Part shown: positions 27,955 to 39,404 of the stretch, piece after piece
Layout: each line of letters begins with the position of its first letter
How positions within the stretch are numbered: position 1 is the stretch's first letter
From: Synchiropus splendidus
Taxonomy: Eukaryota; Chordata; Actinopteri; Syngnathiformes; Callionymidae
Assembly: GCF_027744825.2 (NCBI RefSeq)
Contig: NC_071342.1
Coordinates: forward strand, 10,373,501 to 10,437,500
Length of the DNA stretch: 64,000 nucleotides
Direction: 5' to 3'
Translations under genes and position numbers: made by a program
The notes under the pieces: model-generated
Told to the model about the DNA's origin: nothing
The model's input: the letters and a program-made list of their open reading frames with translations, nothing else
Databases searched by the model: none

Positions 27955-28557
27955 TAGGGGTGGGAGTCGATTAAAAAAATAATCTAATTAATTAGTAAAT
28001 TTCTGATTAATTATTCTCAATTAATCGCAGTTTAATGGTATAAGAATATTTGCCACAAGAAGCCACATTTTTCAATTTGAATGAATGTGGTATATTACTG
28101 AATCAAATGATGAACCCATACATACATTTAAACAACAAAATATTGTTTATTTTACATCAGTGTGACAATAGCACAATAAATCACGATGGTGTCTATATTC
28201 AAGTTTTTATATCACCTTATTTAAAAAGCTCTTTTAATGTCTTGAAAATATCTGTACAAGAATTTCAAGTACATTCAGAGTAGTGGAAACCCTGGCCATT
28301 GTGTAGCAAAAAACATCCCTGAACAAAAGCAAACAAAAGCATCTGTTTGCTTTTGTTCAGGGATGTTTTTTGCTACACAAAATCATCCCTCCATGTTTGT
28401 TGTTGTTGTTATCATCCTAGCTGCCACGTGTCTTGTGCATCAGTGTGATCAGTAGACCAGGAACTCCTGCACTTACAAAGGTTCCCTGTTAAATTAAATT
28501 AAATTAAAACGTTTAAGTGTGATTAAAATATTTTAACTTGTTTAAGTCCCACCACTA
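27955..28557. mobile_element. hAT-type non-autonomous element (MITE), 603 bp with 8-bp TSD
   Basis: The ends are TAGGGGTGGGA at the left and the complement of TAGTGGTGGGA at the right, so 10 of 11 terminal positions match. Both sides are flanked by the identical 8-bp word ATGTTTAT (27947-27954 and 28558-28565), the target-duplication length of hAT transposases. The left arm has the CGATTAAAAAAATAATCTAA-type sequence common in fish hAT derivatives. No transposase frame is present, so it would have been mobilised in trans. A perfect 36-bp internal inverted repeat lies at 28299-28380. The element sits inside a LINE tail, so it arrived later. Confidence 0.85.
28299..28380. repeat. perfect 36-bp inverted repeat (hairpin) inside the hAT element
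   Basis: The left arm is 28299-28334 and the right arm is 28345-28380, separated by 10 bases (AAAAGCATCT). All 36 positions pair. A transcript across it would form a long, perfectly paired stem. Confidence 0.97.
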
Positions 28558-29012
28558 ATGTTTATATATTTTGGGTATTAAATTGTTTGTCTTGTGTTGT
28601 TTAATATTTTGTGACCGTACTTTCTTAATGGTCTTTCTTTGTGGATGTCTTTGATGTTTGCTGTGTATCTTCAATGTCTTTGGCATGTCAGTGTCTTTGT
28701 CGTCATTAGCCACTGTGACACGTTGAATTTCCCCACTGTGGGACTAATAAAAGTCATCTAATCTAAGTTGTTCTAATAGCTCCACTTTTTATGATAATTT
28801 CTAGTTTTCAGCTTGGAAGAAACTCTCACCCTATCTTTACCGACGCAATAGCGGCGCATAATCTTGTAATATCGCAATAGAATAATAATATGATAATGAT
28901 AATCTTTGGAATTGTTCCTGTACAACGTGATTGTAATTTTTCATTTGAAAAAAATTGGAAATCGAAATATAATATTGCATTTCTTTTCCCTTGTGGTGAG
29001 CTGTTGTGTGTG

Positions 29013-29154
29013 CTGGTGAGCCTTCACAAAACAGGGTCCTCATTTTTCGAGCCCACTCAAAGATTTCAATTACACTCCCATAATTTTCAATACCAAGAGC
29101 GCCACCTATTTAGCTCTGAAAATTAGGACATTGTTTTATGAAGCCTCATCACCA
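29013..29154. mobile_element. small MITE, copy 1 (about 142 bp)
   Basis: The left end is CTGGTGAGCCTTCACAAAAC and the right end is TTTTATGAAGCCTCATCACC, which pair imperfectly as terminal inverted repeats. The core contains GAGCGCCACCTATTTAGCTC and a GAAAATTAG word that recur in the copy at 43664-43825. It has no coding capacity. Target duplications were not resolved. Confidence 0.6.
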
Positions 29155-30351
29155 TTTTTGTTTTGCCTTTTTGTTGTCACTCTCTTGCAGCTACAACAGC
29201 TATACATGTTTAACTCGTACTTCTTTGTTAGCTACTACAAAACTATTTGTCATATATTTGTCATATTTGTCATGTCAAGTTCAAATAACTTCTTTATTGA
29301 TAATTGAACATGCGAATAATCTAAAATTCATGCACAGTAAATGAGTATTTTTTTTACATTTATCTTACATCCATGTAATCCATGTAATTTGTGGGGTCAT
29401 TTTGATGTACATATTTGTATTCTCTTCTTTAGAAAATGATTTAAAGGAGGTTTAAAAAAATGAATCATTTGTCATCACCAATCACATCACCCCAGGCAGA
29501 GGCGGTTAAATGACTGCGCTGAATCACCATTTTGATTTCCAGCCAGGATGCCAGTTTAAGAAAATTGGCCGTGCTTTAGACAGAATTGACCCCTGACCCC
29601 GTGACAGAAGAAAAACAAGCACAGTAGGGCATGGGGTTGGCTCCTCCTGTCGCTTCACAGCACAGCAAAACACGCCACACACACACACAACACAAAGGAG
29701 GGCAAACAAATACCTGAGAAAGAACCAGGAAATTACATCATAGCTCAGAACACAAGTGAATCAGTAATCCAATTCTGGCGTGCACAGTCAATAAAGGTTG
29801 TCTTCGTGTCGTGATAGTGTGGCGTCTGTTGGTATTTGAGGGTGATATTTGGCTTCAGGCTTCAGATAATAGCCACCTCCATGACGACCGTGGTGGGAGA
29901 TAGACGGTGCAGCAGCTGTCGGCAAGTCAAATGTCAAAACACTTTGTATCTTTGTGGTGTGAAAAATTTGAAATTGACATTCCTGAGGTTCACTGAGGCT
30001 CGCCAGCACTCATTTAGGACTGAGAACCATGTGAAAGTGGCACACTTCCTGGGAGATGTGAGTTATCAAGTTCATATTTGCACGGGTCAGCGGGCTAATC
30101 GGATCTCTTTCCCAGTCAGTCAACTCATTACGGATCAACTTCACAGACATAAATGTGTCTTTTACGGCTTCCAGTCTCAAAGAAATATGTGGAGATTAGA
30201 AAGATCAAGAGATGAAAGAGTTACACAATACTTGACACAACACTATTGATAGAGAATTATACAACAGTTTTCAGTACACACTTACGTAAAAGCTGAATTT
30301 ATTTACTTACAAAATAAAAAATACTTAAAAGCTGGAATGAATTAATTAAGA

Positions 30352-30413
30352 ATACATACATACATACATACATACATACATACATACATACATACATACA
30401 TACATACATACAT
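30352..30413. repeat. (ATAC)n microsatellite
   Basis: About fifteen uninterrupted tetranucleotide units in arid5b intron 2. Confidence 0.97.
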
Positions 30414-31685
30414 CATCAACTGACCACCACTTAGTCCTGTATAAACATGCATAAAAGAAAAACAATTCAAGGGCAGGTTTACGAGCCAACAACTGAAGCA
30501 ATGCCTCGCGTGAACATGTTAATATACAAGATTGCAGCTACAAGGCAGTGCTCACAACAACAAGTAGCAACACATGTAATGTGCTTCAGCATTGCCTGAG
30601 AACTGGTGAACAAATATGATGACATAACTGAATCCTGAAGGGGAATTGTAAGAGCCACAAAAGAACCACCTCAGTGTCATTTAATTTATGGGCTCATTCC
30701 AGTTTATTAATTCACAAAATGTACTCGTAAAATATGACAGAAGCAGAGATAGATTGCTACAAGAGAACAACATAATTCAAGCACCTACGCTGTTGACATT
30801 CTCTGACCTTAAAGTTAAGGACAGCAATAACAGCTGGACAACTAATGTAGTGCTGTAAAAAGACGTTTAAACAACATGTAAACGTATTCTAGAAAACTGA
30901 TAAGTAGTTAAAAGGCGATAACACTTGGTCATAGTGTTGCCTAAACTCAAATGAGATGCTGGTAGGGATTTAAGCATGATCCCCAGAGTGGGTGAAATGT
31001 GGCAACAACTTCCATGTCTATAAAATTAATAGCTCACAACCGCAATAATGAAACCAAGGTAGTTACATATTTCCAACGCGGCTCACATGCTTAGCTCCTG
31101 AGAAGGTAAAGCATCCTACAATGATCCGGCTTGTAAGGGTCCACAATAATTGCCAAGGTTTTAACCTTGATGTTGACGTCATCACTAAGATATTTATCTG
31201 ATCACATGTTGCACAATCTGATGTTTATAGCGTCTGCACTTGGGCACTGTCTGGAAATCTGGAGTGAGTATCCAGATATTTGGTGGGGAGAATAATAGCA
31301 GCTCACCCCAGGCAGGTTTACTCTTCCTGTTTGTTTTTCAGGGGGGTTCTGTGAGTGCTCCTTGCTGACTCATGCAGTGCAGATCTGTGTTCTGGGGCAA
31401 AGTCAGCAAGACTGCCAATGTACTCAGGGAAGGTCATAAACTGACTCCAACTTATCGGGGCAATTTCCACTTTGTAATACGCAGGTGTTTAGTCCGGCCC
31501 TTTAATTGAGGCCAGCCTGAAGGCGCCTTACGCCGCGGACTTTAAACCTTCTCAAATGACTTCTCTTCTGTTGACCAGTTTAGTGGTTATTTGAAAAGTA
31601 GGGTAATCTGTCACTTGTGATTTCATAATTGCAAGTTCCATTTCAATTCCTGTAAAATTCATGCAGGGAAATTATGACCAGCCTT

Positions 31686-31711
31686 TATATATATATATAT
31701 ATATATATATA
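31686..31711. repeat. (TA)n microsatellite
   Basis: An uninterrupted TA run of 26 bases. Confidence 0.95.
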
Positions 31712-32432
31712 CAGCATAGAGGCTTATCTCTTTAGTGAAGATCACCAGATCATTAATGTTTGATTCAAGCAGTTGTAAATGTTTACTACAGCATAAGACG
31801 TAGGGACATAAACAGACAAAATGAATGAGTCCTTCCCAATTAAATCCATGTTTTGTTTTGCAAACAGGCCTAACTACAGACTTTAATCCTGGATATTACA
31901 AGATTATGCGCTGCTATTGAGCTAGATAAATAGCCTATTGTGATTTTCTAACCTGGGAAGAAATCCCAAAATTGATTCTATGTTTCAGAGGAAAAAAAAA
32001 CAATAATAGCAATCGCTGCACTAGCACTTGCCAGAGGAAACACAAATTGATCAAGATTAATGATCCATTTACAAAAGCCACCAGCGTCCCAGATTTCTAA
32101 AATGTCCTGCCAACTAAAGCAACTACACAAAACTCGCCGTACAATTGTTTTAAGAGCATCTGCAGTGAAGACTGATTCAATCATTGCTGCAGACTTAAAT
32201 CTTAGCAGGCATTATTTGAAGGCTGAGATCAATAAATAACTTGACTGAAAGGTAGTTTTTGGCAGAAGCAAAAGACAAACAAAACAATCTATATAACAAA
32301 AGAGCAGTGAATTTCACTGCTAACTGATGCTGTGGCTATATGATCAGTGTTCAAACACATTATCATTTTATCACTAAGACCAGTTCACCTAATAGCATGT
32401 ACATAAAACAAAGAAAAGAACATTAATTCTAG

Positions 32433-32511
32433 GGTGTGTTACTGCCTCTCAGGGATAAGCTCCAGCCCCCTGTGACCTCATTAAGCTGAAGAAAATGTAT
32501 GAATGAGTGGG
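32433..32511 (+). mobile_element. decayed non-LTR retrotransposon 3' tail
   Basis: The words GGGATAAGCTCCAGCCCCC, TGTGACCTCATTAAGC and GAAAATGTATGAATGAGTGG follow the order of a very common fish repeat tail (GGGATAGGCTCCAGC, then GAAAATGAATGAATG). Only about 80 bp are recognisable. Confidence 0.5.
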
Positions 32512-33420
32512 AACAACAAGCAGCCGGCAGCTTCCCAGCTAAAAACAATCATTGACAAAGTGGATAAAATGAAGCAAACATTAAGATTATGGACTAAGTA
32601 GTACTGGCATTTTGTTACTGAAACTTCCAAAATCTAAACAGATCTCAAACATGTGTTTGCCTCAATAACCTCATGTGATGCTTACATAATGTGGCTTGAA
32701 ACTATTTTGTGAACCTTTAGTACAACATGTGGTGAAAAATAAAGTGCAGTTGTGCTGTTGTGTAAGTTTTAAAAATTATAATGCCCAGGTGTTTGTGAAA
32801 TATTGTTTCATGTGACAACTTATTGAAAGGAAACAAAGGATATAACATTAACCTCTCACCATAAATGTCTTTTTTTTTTAAATACTGGAAGTCTAAAGTT
32901 TGAATGACACGTGCCTCTTAGCTAACCAAGACTACACAAAAGCCCATCAGTCTCAAGCAAATTAGAAATTGTGATAGGTAGAAAAATAAATTAAAGATTT
33001 TGTCTTGTGTCTTCCTTTAATTATTAAACTAATATTGGTTAGCAGTACACTATTGACAAGCTATTTAACTTTCTTATCGTGTTGAGTTTCAACTGGAATT
33101 GAGCCTGATTTAAACATGAAGGAATAACAGAGCCTAAAAATGTGATTTTATAACAATATCATGTAATGTGGATGTGGTTCAATGCGTTCCTGATTATGTG
33201 AATCGATTGCAGAAATGCCCAAATCTAAATTACTCTGAATCCTGTGATGAGAAAAATCAGCTATGAGTGGAACAAAGAAACCAGTGATAGCTGAAAATCC
33301 AACCACAATAATCTCATAAATGTGATCATTCAATATCGCAAAATGGGAAAACATGTCCTTGGCTTCACGAATTCGTCTTTCTAAATGCCTTTAATAATTT
33401 CCAGATGAAAGCACTTTGCA

Positions 33421-33454
33421 ATGCAAATCAGCCTTTGTGAAAAGGGGCGGGGCC
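33421..33454. promoter_or_regulatory. octamer motif and GC box in arid5b intron 2
   Basis: A perfect POU octamer ATGCAAAT (33421-33428) lies 16 bp from a GC box GGGGCGGGGCC (33444-33454). Both sit about 0.75 kb downstream of exon 2 in a stretch with raised CpG. They could be part of a promoter-proximal intronic enhancer. Single motifs of this length occur by chance, so confidence is low. Confidence 0.25.
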
Positions 33455-34203
33455 AGAGCGGTTGCGCAAGCGTGTCCTCACATTGTGCCATGCATGCTCT
33501 CTAAGTAATTACTAAATAATTGCAGCGTGTTAAAGGCTAAAAAGAGACGACTCTGCCTCATCATTGTGCTTCACGGCTACGGCGAGATAGTGAGGCATCA
33601 GCGCTGCATGTACGGGAAACATGATATCCTTTCTATTACTCAAGAGGAAGGAATGTAAGTAAAAAGACATCAGCAGGAAGTACAAACAAGGCTTTGTGTC
33701 TCCGACTTGACAATATCACAGAGGCGCATTTCCATCAAGGTGTCAGGGATCCGCTTATTAAACGGCTGGGTGATGAATATCCGCGTGAACACAACACACC
33801 ATTTGTTCAATCGAGGAAAAGCTCGTCATAATCAAGAGCGGTAACCGGATCACAAGCGCCACATATGGTCGCAGTCAATCATAACTATTGCTTTTCTTCC
33901 TCCGCGTAATGCAACACAATGATATGTGGCGGATGGAAAGCGAGTTTAAACGTGTCAGGGCTTTCAACATCGCGCTGTTGCTAAATATCCATTAACAGCA
34001 TTTGTTTTTCTGAGCCGTTAATGTTCTGTTTGGACATTTTGAGGTCAGGGATACAGTGGTGTTAACATTTACGATGTACATTTAAAGCCGTAAACGCATC
34101 GGCTGCCGGGGTGTAATACATCAGTAACGTGAAGCACAAAACAAAAACGCTGTTTGACAATAAGGAAGAGCAGCAGGACGAAACAGGCACCAATTCTTCC
34201 TAC

Positions 34204-34458
34204 CTCTCCGTGGGTGACCGTCCGTCCCTGCGGTGTGTCCTCCGGAAGAAAATAAAGTTTGGAGCTTGATAAAAGTTGTTTGCTCGTTCTTTCTTCCCAG
34301 AGCAACTGGAGCTCCGCTATGCAAATAGGGTCCTCTGGTTTACATCTGACGAAGAAAAAGTCTCCCAGAGACAGAATCCTGGCTTTACCGTCCCGGTTAA
34401 ATTTAAAGGCTTTGTAGAAAATATATGGTCCGTGTAAACCGCAAGACGAGCCAACCCA
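34204..34458 (-). CDS. arid5b: arid5b coding exon 2
   Basis: The exon is 255 bp and encodes 85 codons in phase 0 at both ends. The acceptor is TTCCCTCCACAG at 34470-34459 and the donor is GAG|GTAGGA, with GT at 34203-34202. Recognisable family blocks in order are WVGSSCGLHGPYIFYKAF, ARILSLGDFFFVRC, DPICIAELQLLWEERTS and KLYFLPEDTPQGR. These are close to identical to mammalian ARID5B over the same stretch. The length and both splice phases also fit. The region is the BAH-like N-terminal part of the protein, thought to mediate chromatin contacts. No frameshift or stop is present. Open frames read from this exon in other frames are shadows. Confidence 0.95.
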
Positions 34459-34729
34459 CTGTGGAGGGAAACAATATACATATACATATATTATTCATTT
34501 AATACACACGTTAAATAATACCGCGAGGTCCGGATATCGCGCTAATCTTTTTTGTACACACAATCGCTATCGTGCGACTATTTTTAGACGTTCAACATAT
34601 GACACAGATGTGTTCGGAAATGAAATGTGTCAAAGTTTGGTGGCTTGAACACGCCTGCCAAACGTCGAGTCGTCAGCGTTTAACGCCGGGCGAAAATAGG
34701 AGAAATAAAGGAGTGATGTTTCACGTTAC
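34459..34729 (-). other. arid5b: arid5b intron 1 (271 bp)
   Basis: This is a short intron between coding exons 1 and 2 with GT and AG ends. It is CpG-rich for most of its length and contains no repeat or other gene that I can see. The polypyrimidine tract TTTCCCTCC lies directly before the acceptor. Confidence 0.85.
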
Positions 34730-34750
34730 CTTCAGTGAGTTCGGCTCCAT
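34730..34750 (-). CDS. arid5b: arid5b coding exon 1 (start codon)
   Basis: This exon carries seven codons, MEPNSLK, in phase 0. The ATG is the reverse complement of CAT at 34748-34750, and the context GAG-ATG-G is a good Kozak match. The donor is AAG|GTAACG, with GT at 34729-34728. Vertebrate ARID5B also starts MEPNSL and continues with WVGS, exactly as exon 2 does here. The sequence is too short to stand as an open frame by itself, and the call rests on the join to exon 2. The surrounding DNA is CpG-dense, as expected at a transcription start. Confidence 0.9.
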
Positions 34751-36339
34751 CTCGACGTTATGAATTGATTAAACTCAACACGCTCTCCAAACTTGCTGGC
34801 TTGAATGGATTGCCGAAGGTCCTGGAAGGTAGAAAAAACTGTCGTCTGTAAAAAGGCGTGTTTTTCACGCAAAATGTCATTTGATTTGTCGGTTTTGGAG
34901 TAGAATATATTCGGGAAGGATGTTTGTGAGTGCATGGTATATTTCTAGAGGTGCCAAATGTTGCGGTTAATTTTGGTCGCATTTTATTCAATTCAACGGC
35001 TGCGTTCGGCTTAATAATATGATCTTGTGAATAAACAACGCCAACCCGAGCAGTGACTACATCCTTATCGGCCCTCACGAGCCTCATAATAAATTTTTAA
35101 GCATTTACCTCCATTCTCTATGTAAACACCAGCATGATTTGAGCCAATATGGTGCAATCCGTTGTTATGCACCTTCCAGGACGCCAGTAAAAGACGTTCA
35201 GTATGAAAGCACATTTCTCACAGTAATGACACCGAAGCGCCTTCAAGAAACAATCTTACATGAAAGTTAATAGGGCTATCAAATGATTCCTCAAAAGGCG
35301 ATGTGGGGACACGTGGTGTTCCGGCTCGGACCCCACTGCAACTCGCTATCCGTACTTACATTCGCCTGCGATCGATATCGGACGATATTGTTGAATTCAT
35401 GTAGCTCGTTTGAAACGCAAACGTAGTAACAAAACGATCCACATTCTACGGTATTATTCACAACACATTTGGTTATAAACTACACTGAAACAATGCCTTG
35501 TTTTAGTCGCCTATGCATCACACGATAACACATTCAAAACAAACTGTTATATAATGATCTAGTAAATATTTATTCTATTAAAGATAGATTATTATTAATC
35601 GCGTTATTATTAAAAAATAAAATAAAAATCCAATCCACACGAGTCACAATCGTAATATGATGCATTTAATGTCGGACATTTGGGTATTGTTCTCGCAACC
35701 CCGCCACCTCTATTATGTGTCATCGTTATGTTATCTGCTGTCTGGAGATATTCACATGTAAAGTTGCAGTACCCGCCGTGACTACATGGTAGCGCTGTTT
35801 CACAGTCCCAGCGTTTTAAAAACAGCACTGAGATCACAGAGCAGCCCACAGCGACATAAGCCTGTGACACCAGCAGCTCTTTCAAGTACAACATTACGCA
35901 ATGCGCCTTTTTCCAGAAATAAAGGCGGAGTGCTTACAGACACGGTTATGTTTCCTCCATCTGGAATCAGTGTGAATGTCAGGTTACATCACATTCACAC
36001 AATCAGGGACTGTAAAGACCAGGGACCACAGAGAATATAACATTTAAATATTGCAAAATAATTATTACTATTACTCTAACGGCATTCCTGTTCATCATGG
36101 CATTAATCATATTATCAAATTAAATGTTCCCATAGTATGAGTGGTTTTCCACACTCAACACATTTGTGCTCACATTCACAGCTCGTTTTCTGTCTCATAA
36201 TTGAAAAACTGCACGATACGGAACCTTGAATATCAGTGCCAATGTTGTGAGACGGGTCTCGCTATACATCCGTAATGATTTCTCAACATGCCGCACAGAA
36301 TTCACCCCCACTGTGAATGTAATACAACCGCCAAGCTCT

Positions 36340-36480
36340 CACAGTTGTTTTCCTGATTCCTCTCGCAGCAATTTTAGTGGCTTAATCAATGGGGTAACAT
36401 TGTTAATGGCAGCAGCCATAATGAAGTCTCTTGTTAATCAATGGCTCCACTCCAGCGCTTGTCGAGAAACTACTTGTCAA
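36340..36480. promoter_or_regulatory. candidate conserved non-coding block with paired TTAATCAATGG
   Basis: The 11-mer TTAATCAATGG occurs twice (36382-36392 and 36434-36444) with starts 52 bp apart, in repeat-free sequence. TAAT/ATCAAT cores resemble homeodomain and PBX-type sites. This could be an enhancer for the developmental gene arid5b, but no alignment supports it here. Confidence 0.22.
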
Positions 36481-37089
36481 CCGCGATGGCGCCCAGTGGC
36501 GTCAGCATCATTACAAATTGGCATGAAAGTGAGCTTCAGTATAAATACATTGTTTATAAACCAACCATGATACTGGAGTGAAACACAAAGTGCTTCTTTT
36601 GAACAGAACTTTAACACACACGATAGAAGGAGATATATCAGCTGATGGCTGGATTTACATGCAGAGACAAATTCCCTTTTGTGGTGAACTTGTGTCATAT
36701 GTTTCATACCTCGCATGCCTCATTTAAGGAAGTATCGACAGCTCGGCGGGTGACAGGAAAGAAAGTTTATTTCACAACATTGGTCATATTTAACAGCCGA
36801 ATGCACCGCAAACACAAACCATGAATTTTTAAAGGTTTGCTTAAACTCAAATTAGTTGAAGGTCATTGGTCGATAAAGATATTGAGGAGTGAAACTGAAA
36901 TTATTTCCAACCTGCGATCTGATTTACTTTAACTTATTTCAACTAACACAGAGAAATTATGTCTTTTTTGCATGTTCTGACGGTAAACGCTGACAGCATG
37001 TGTGCGTGATGGTGCGCACAGGAATATTGAGGCATCGTTTTTATTTCAAACGGGAGCAATGATTGTCTGCTGTCTGCTCTTAGTGATGT

Positions 37090-37230
37090 CCTGATGAGGT
37101 TTCATGAAACTGTGTCCCCACTTTCAGAGCCCACTAGATGGCACTCTCTGCTTAAAAATCCTTGGCTTTGAATAAGCATTTCAATGAAAGCAGCATAATT
37201 CTTAAACCCTGTTTCATTAAGCATTTTAAG
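37090..37230. mobile_element. small MITE, copy 2 (decayed)
   Basis: The left end CTGATGAGGTTTCATGAAAC matches the left terminal repeat of the copy at 43664. The right end (GTTTCATTAAGCATTTT near 37211-37227) is a decayed version of that copy's right terminus. The core also keeps CACTTTCAGAGCCCACT, shared in part with the copy at 29013. Confidence 0.5.
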
Positions 37231-37310
37231 AAGAAGAGGAAGGAGAAGGATGAGGAGGACGAGGACTAGAAATAAAAGGACGAGGAGGATAAGAAGACTG
37301 ACTTTTTAAA
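37227..37310. repeat. purine-rich (AAG/GAG)n low-complexity tract
   Basis: An almost pure A/G stretch on the plus strand. It grades into a further Lys/Glu-coding region downstream (37337-37546) that is probably derived from the same low-complexity expansion. Confidence 0.85.
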
Positions 37311-39404
37311 ACATACTTTATTAATGTGACAAATGCATGGGGAGTAAGAAGGAGAAGGAAGAAAAGAAGTACACTTATTTTAACGCTTACAAAAAGTGTT
37401 ATTCACGAAAGGGTTTTCAAGATGAACCAAAAGAAGAAGATAAAAAAAGAGAAGCTCACATACTGAAAATCCTGGGAAAAAATCAGGCGATACTCCCAAA
37501 TCCTGCCCTCTTGAATTATATTCTTGAGTCTGGAATAAAACAATAGAAATACCATCAAGTGGCTGAAGGTTTCTCTCTTATGACTGTTTGTGTTATTTTT
37601 GGTTGTTTTCCTGACTCAGTCATCACTCAATGGTACTGGTTCTGTGTCCTGCCAGGTGGTGTCAAGCACTTACACGCCTTGCATGGATCCAGCATGGTTT
37701 CAAATCACACACTCAGTCTTTATAAGTCAGACACAAACCATTGCTATGCTCCATGTGCAAACTTCTTAGTAGCACACATATTGCGTACAAGCAACTGGGA
37801 TCTTATTAAATCTGACCCATATTTTCATGAGCATCAATATGATTAGTGTCTTCATCCACAGCAACAGGACCTTGGTTTGTATCGCTGAGTGACGTCGTCC
37901 AAACCAGACAACAGAAGTAGCAAGCTACACCTTTATTTAGAGTCATTGAAGGCCAAGTCAAAAGGCCACATTGACCCAAATACCTGAGTGGTGAGCTTTT
38001 AATGGGGTTTTAATCTTGGCGTCTCAACCACGCTAGGTGAATCAGCTGGATCTGTTTCCTTCCAAATATCTGACATGTGAAGAATGCAGAATTGAAAACC
38101 CAGTCTTCAAACATGCCATTGTTTTCCTGTCCATATCATCCGCACGTTTGTGTGAAGCAGCTCTGTGCTTGTATAAAAGATTAAATATCGTTGTGAATGC
38201 ATTTCTCACAAAGGCTCGACCACAAATCCTCAAAAAGCCCATAATGCTAAAGGAAAAATTGGATCAATATGTCTTGGGCTGGTAATGATGCGTTTGTTGT
38301 CTACAGTGTAAACGTACAAATGGCATCTAAGTGGTAAAGGCTGATTTTTTTTCCACTACAGGTGTTCCACATTCCACATAATGAGGGCGCCCCAGCGTGG
38401 TGCCACAACCGAGGTTGTAAAGTTACCTCAACACAGAGATTGAGAGTGATGGTTTTAACCACACCAAAGCAGCACAAACTCACTTAAAATATCATTTTTT
38501 TCCCCCAGTAAACTCTCAACATGTGGAGGCAGGCACTAATCACAGTTCTGGATTTTAGCTCAAACCAATGGTGTTTTCTTTGATAAAAGCATTCTTGTGC
38601 TGTATTTTGTCTTTGGCATGCTCACAGTCTGAATTTTCCATCAACTACTATCTGTTTAAAAGATGGACCAAAAAAGGAAACTATTTCAACAGAATCTCCA
38701 GTAAAAATATGTAGTTGCACTAAAACAGTTATGAAATGTTGGTGATGTCCCTGGGCATATTTGCACCACTCAATACTCTAAGTGTGTCTCGCATGTCTTG
38801 TAGTGTTGTGCCTGAAGCACTGCTTCAGTTGAAAAAAAAGAAAAAGAAATCTTAATTAACACAAGACAAAACTTGTTTTTCAGTATGAATAAAAATGTAT
38901 CTTAATTCTCATTTGTTGATTCTGGATTTAAATACTTGAATTTAGAAATGAAAGAGTGCGTGCGTGAGGGGCAGGTATGTGTGGCCCCGAGGGCGTTGTT
39001 GTCTTCCTCTTTATTACAGCTACAGTAATATTTGAACGCCGAGGTTCATGGGAATTAAGGAATGCCAGAGACATACGAGTGCGTCCTCCCTATAACTCCC
39101 TAAAAGCTCTCCTTAAATGAATCTTTTGAATTGCAGCTGCAACGTTCTCCTTGCACGACATTGAGGAAACAGTTATTTTAAGCGGTATTATCAGCACAGC
39201 AGTGAAGTGCGGCAGAGTAAACAAGGATCCGCTCAGTCTGGCTGTCGGCTGTGTGTTTTTCACAAGGTTCATCGTATATTTGATCACCTTCGAAGGTCAA
39301 ACACTGAGGAAGAGGGATGAAGAGCAGTGCACTGAAGGAATAATAACTGCGATACAGCACAGCCAATATACAGTAGAGAATAAGTGGATGTATTTAAAAA
39401 AATA

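Larger units (their letters stand above)
27701..28770 (+). mobile_element. LINE 3' tail, split by a hAT-type insertion
   Basis: The two parts (27701-27946 and 28566-28770) read as one non-LTR retrotransposon 3' end once the 603-bp hAT insertion is set aside. The 3' end carries TTGAATTTCCCCACTGTGGG and then AATAAAAG and a short CATCTAATCTAA tail, a pattern known from teleost L2/Rex1-type LINE tails. No reverse transcriptase coding sequence remains, so the copy is heavily 5'-truncated. The subfamily is uncertain without a repeat-library search. Confidence 0.65.
13050..34203 (-). other. arid5b: arid5b intron 2 (21.2 kb)
   Basis: This large intron between coding exons 2 and 3 contains no other supported gene. 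It holds microsatellites (17869, 25361, 26481, 26973, 27661, 30352, 31686), a hAT-type MITE nested in a LINE tail (27701-28770), a copy of a small MITE (29013-29154), a repeat cluster at 22540-22998 and a decayed LINE tail at 32433-32511. AT-rich segments at 15895-16030 and 17815-18110 contain TATCGTGATA-type words seen in degraded hAT elements. Much of the rest is unique. The blocks 14280-14530 and 31310-31560 look non-repetitive, and I see nothing else definable in them. Confidence 0.85.
12815..34750 (-). other. arid5b: arid5b gene, 5' portion (three coding exons, partial)
   Basis: This is the 5' end of the gene for AT-rich interactive domain protein 5B, long isoform. Exons 1, 2 and 3 join in frame with canonical GT-AG introns (271 bp and 21,154 bp) and encode 170 complete codons plus the first base of the next. 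The translation begins MEPNSLK-WVGSSCGLHGPY, which matches the vertebrate ARID5B N terminus closely. The family protein is nuclear, binds AT-rich DNA through an ARID domain and works with the demethylase PHF2. That ARID domain is encoded by later exons and is not in this window. The part seen here is the conserved N-terminal region that only the long isoform carries. The gene runs off the left edge. The start codon context has G at -3 and G at +4. Identification is by recognition of conserved motifs, not by a database search. Confidence 0.93.
34060..35400 (-). promoter_or_regulatory. arid5b: CpG-dense arid5b 5' region (putative promoter)
   Basis: CG dinucleotides are dense on both sides of exon 1 (for example about 20 between 34501 and 34740) and sparse in the AT-rich DNA further out. 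That is the usual signature of a vertebrate CpG-type promoter. No TATA box is evident on the minus strand in the few hundred bases upstream of the ATG at 34750. The transcription start itself cannot be placed from sequence alone. Confidence 0.5.

Noticed and set aside
30352..30413. Regular tandem array that might suggest a CRISPR-like structure
   Set aside because: It is a plain ATAC tetranucleotide microsatellite with no spacers, and the sequence is vertebrate.
37337..37546. Lys/Glu-rich 69-codon frame as a small gene
   Set aside because: It follows a purine-rich low-complexity tract, has a poor start context (T at -3), and shows no recognisable domain or neighbouring exon.
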